Source: Porogramme epimiltina (taxonomy: Eukaryota > Basidiomycota > Agaricomycetes > Polyporales > Polyporaceae). From it: a stretch of 12,068 nucleotides of DNA. The stretch lies in NCBI GenBank assembly GCA_900155495.1, contig FTLJ01000660.1:1-12068 (forward strand), in the 5' to 3' direction. Position 1 is the stretch's first letter. Each line of letters opens with the position of its first letter. Positions 9,213-12,068 of this stretch are shown here, one piece after another. Position numbers and translations under genes: made by a program. The notes under the pieces were generated by a model. The model was not told where the DNA came from, did not search any database, and saw only the letters and a program-made list of their open reading frames with translations.

Positions 9213-12068
9213 TCAGACGGGCACGCTGCCCGAGAGGCGGAAGTCGCGGCTGCTCGCGCCGACGGAGAACGTGAACGCGCCATCGGGCTTCGTCCAGCCC
9301 TGCGCGGTGGCGTCCCAGATCGAGAGGTCGTAGCGCGACAAGGTGAGCGTGACGGTCTCGCTCTGGCCCGCGCGCAGGAGCACGTCCGTGAAGCCGCGGA
9401 GCACGCTCGGGGGCTCGCCCGCGCTCGAGGGGAAGTGCAGGTAGAGCTGCGGGATCTGCGCGCTAGCGTCAGCGTCGTTCCATGAGGGGCAAGAGCAGAA
9501 AACAGGAGGAAGGGGGGAAAGGGAAGGAGGGAAAACGCACCTCGCCGCCGGCGACCTTGCCGGTGTTCTTGACCTTGAAGGAGACCTCGAACGCAGGGCG
9601 GTGCAGCCAGATCGCGGTCGAGCTGCCCTCGCCGACGGGCGTCGGCTTGCCAGCCGCCCACGCGGACTCGAGCGAGGAGAACGTCTTGTCGGACTCGTGC
9701 AGCTTGCTGACCTTGAGGCTCGAGTAGGTGAAGCTGGTGTACGAGAGGCCGAAGCCGAATTCGAAGCGCGGCTCGATGTTGTTCTGCGCAAAAAAGAGAC
9801 GGTTAGGCGCCGCACAGAGGGCAAGGGGAGAGGGGGGGACGTACGGCGTCGAAGTGGCGGTAGTCGATCTCGAGGCCCTCGGTGTAGTCGATCTTCAAAA
9901 TGTCGTTGCCCGTACCGCCTGTGACGAGCTGCGCAGAGTAGTCCGCGGGGCTCTTCGCGATCGTGTACGGCAGGCGCCCCGACGGGCTCTTCGCGCCATA
10001 CAAGATATCCACCAACGAGTTGCCCGACTCCTGCCCGGGCAGCGACGCCCACAGCACCGCCTTCACGTTCGGGTTCTCGATCCACGCCTCCAGGATCGCC
10101 GGCCCGACCGAGTGCACCACGACGACCGTGTTCGGGTTCACACTCGCCACTGCGTTGACGAGGTTGTCCGCGTTGCCCCAGAGCGTGAGGTTCTTGCGGT
10201 CGCCCTCGTTCCCGTCGACGGTGATGTAGCCCTCGCCCGAGTCCGCGTTCACGAACACGAGCGCGACGTCCTGCTCGAGCGCCGTCGCCGCCGCGCCCGC
10301 CGTGTCCCAGTTCGAGAGCCACCAGGAGACGAGCGCGCCGTCCTCGCGCGCGCGCGTCTGGATCGCCTCGAGCGGCGTGATGAGGTACGGGAACTGCGTC
10401 GTGCCCGAGCCCCAGCCCATCGCGAGCGTGCCGTCGTCGCCGCCCCGGTCGGAGTACCCGTTCGGGCCGCGCGTCGAGGGGCCCGAGTCGTTCCCTGCGG
10501 GAGACGGCGGATGGCGTTAGCGTGTGTATGTGAGTGCGTGCGTGCGCGCGGGGGGCGCTAGGCACGGAAAAGCCGTCTCCACGCACCGATAATAGCGACG
10601 GACTTGGGCGCCTTGAGCGGGAGGATGCCGCCGACGTTCTTGAGGAGCACCGTGCCGGCCGCGCCGATCTCGCGCACGACCTTGTAGTGGTCCGCCTGCA
10701 CGTCGACGTGCTCGTTCGTCGCGGGGTCCGTGAGGTTGAACGCGTTGAAGTTGACTGCGGGCGCGCACACGCGTCAGCGGGATCATCCCGTGGGCAAGTG
10801 AGAAACACCAAGGACGCACCCGCGGGGAAGTCGTCGTCCTGGCCGAGGAGGTACCACGACGCGACGATGCGCTCCGCCATGTCCGTCAGCCGGCTCTCGG
10901 GGATCGTCCCGTTGTCGATGTACGCGGTCAGGTTCGGGCCCCACCACGTGTTGCCCGAGCCGAGCTCGATGTCGCCCGGCATCGACATCTGCGCGCGCCC
11001 CATCGTCAGCGTCGTCCTCCCATAGCGTAACGACAAGAATAGAAACAGAAGACGGAAATAGAAATAGAGGGAGAGAACGCACGTCAAGGCCACCGACGGC
11101 GGCGATGGTGGAGTGGTGCGCGCCCCAGTCGGACATGACGTAGCCCTGGAAGCCGAGCTCGCTCTTGAGCAGCTGGTTCAGCGTCCGGTCGTCCTCGCAC
11201 GCCCACGTCGCGTTGACCTGGTCTGCGCGCCGTCGTCAATACACACGAGTCCCGTCTTTGGGGAAAGGAGAAAGGAGAAAGGGAGCACGCACTGTAGCTG
11301 CACATGACGCTCGCGACGCCGGCCATGACGGAGCGCATGAACGGGTGGAGGTAGATCTCGTGCTGCGTGCGGTCGTCGACGTTCGACGACTCCTGCGTCC
11401 GGCGGTGCTCCTGCTCACTATACCAACGCCCCACACGCGTCAGCGCCCCCGCTCAACGCAAAGGAAGAGAGAGAGAGAGAAGGGAAACCACGCACTTGTT
11501 GATGTAGTGCTTCGCACACGCCTGCGTCCCCGCCTGCTGCAGCCCCAACACAGTCTCATACGCCGCCTCGCCCGTCAAGAACGGGTCCGCCCCGAACCCC
11601 TCCCAGTTCCTCCCCCCCTGCGCGATGCGCCCCATGTTCATCATCGGGCCCAACGCCACGTTCGCGCCCTTCCCCCTAAACTCCTCGCCCATCGCCCTCC
11701 CCCTCTCCCTTAGCAAAGTGCGGTTCCAGGTGGAGGCGGCGGTGATGCCCGCGGGGAACGCGGTGACGAAATCGGTGTCGCGCACGCCGAGCGGCGAGTC
11801 CTCGAGGCAGAGCCCCGGCCAGCCGCCCACGGCGGCGATGTTCCCCACGCAGCGCCCGCGCATCCAGAACACGCCCGTCACGGCCGTCACCTTGTCGTCG
11901 ATCGACCACCCGCCGGTGAGCGCGCGCGCCTTGGCGTGCGCGGCGGCCCACGCGGGCCCGAAGTCCGGGACGAGCGCGGAGTCGGGGGAGGGCGGGGCGG
12001 AGGGGGAGGTGGAGGGGTAGACGCCGGGGATGGGGACGTCGGAGGGGACGGGGAAGGCGGAGAAGGTG
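9213..12068 (-). CDS. GH3 beta-glucosidase, copy B, partial (5' end beyond window)
   Basis: Tandem paralogue of the GH3 gene at 4727-7576, same predicted activity. Exons in gene order: >12068-11496, 11417-11293, 11222-11083, 10988-10820, 10754-10587, 10494-9845, 9783-9541, 9455-9213. The visible 2311 nt give 769 residues; signal peptide and true start lie off the right edge. All seven introns sit at the same codon and phase as in copy A, and six internal or terminal exons have identical lengths (125, 140, 168, 650, 243, 243); exon 10988-10820 is 15 nt longer. Seen: [32 protein letters not shown], nucleophile Asp in VMSDWGAHH (codon 11130-11128), acid/base Glu in NADSGEGY (codon 10234-10232), and the C-terminal PQLYLHFP and [11 protein letters not shown] segment of the FnIII-like domain. 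No broken exon. Codons end almost only in G or C; six of seven donors are GTGCGT (GTACGT at 9844); introns are 61-94 nt, often with a C/T tract after the donor. Confidence 0.95.
10521..10550. repeat. Alternating purine-pyrimidine (TG/CG) tract in a GH3 copy B intron
   Basis: A 30-nt, nearly perfectly alternating tract rich in TG and CG steps inside the intron 10495-10586. Such tracts can adopt Z-DNA when supercoiled and are prone to length change. It does not touch the donor or acceptor sites. Confidence 0.6.
11467..11480. repeat. (GA)7 microsatellite in a GH3 copy B intron
   Basis: Seven GA units in the intron 11418-11495. On the transcript strand this is a CT tract about 15 nt after the GTGCGT donor, part of the pyrimidine-rich segment found near the 5' end of several introns in this gene. 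Confidence 0.75.

Noticed and set aside
9728..10561. Long plus-strand frames opposite GH3 copy B (also 10534-11025, 11165-11713, 11625-12020).
   Set aside because: GC-rich coding DNA with G/C third positions creates long antisense frames. The products are Arg/Ala/Val-rich with no domain.
9213..11093. One 626-residue frame on the minus strand spanning most of GH3 copy B.
   Set aside because: It runs through introns and leaves the true frame; its middle is Arg/Ser-rich nonsense. The spliced model restores GH3 motifs throughout.
1..12068. Search for transposons, terminal repeats, CRISPR arrays or phage-like genes.
   Set aside because: No transposase, reverse transcriptase, long terminal repeat, regularly spaced repeat or inverted-repeat boundary was visible by eye on either strand.

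Overview
The window is nuclear DNA of a filamentous fungus, most likely a wood- or litter-decaying basidiomycete (Agaricomycetes type). The grounds are genes broken by many 47-94 nt GT-AG introns, GC-rich coding sequence with mostly G/C-ending codons, a microsomal cytochrome P450 of the type abundant in basidiomycetes, two secreted-type GH3 beta-glucosidases, and a tRNA gene with an intron after position 37. I assembled all gene models by hand from splice sites, reading-frame continuity and family motifs.

Layout. 1-1783: long non-coding left flank with no recognisable gene, ending in a TATA-like box (1702-1708). 1784-4142 (+): complete 13-exon cytochrome P450 whose splice gives 1581 nt (526 residues), with two micro-exons of 14 and 23 nt. 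4143-4726: spacer between convergent genes. 4727-7576 (-): complete GH3 beta-glucosidase copy A with signal peptide, 8 exons (817 residues) or 9 exons (787 residues) depending on one in-frame 90-nt candidate intron. 7577-8728: its promoter (TATA-like box 7651-7660) and an intergenic stretch with one doubtful open reading frame. 8729-8829 (+): tRNA-Gly(UCC) with a 30-nt intron and a T-run terminator. 8830-9212: spacer. 9213-12068 (-): GH3 beta-glucosidase copy B, cut by the right window edge (769 residues visible).

The two GH3 genes are a head-to-tail tandem pair with the same seven intron positions. They differ in GC3, intron length, splice-donor usage and a 5-residue indel just after the catalytic nucleophile. 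Both should act outside the cell, releasing glucose from cellobiose or other beta-glucosides. The P450 sits in the ER membrane and oxidises an unknown small molecule. I see no evidence that the P450 and the glucosidases form one pathway.

I did not find a new kind of system. The points most worth a second look are the divergence of the GH3 pair, the I-helix micro-exon, several stop-free in-frame introns, and the intron-bearing tRNA between the GH3 paralogues.
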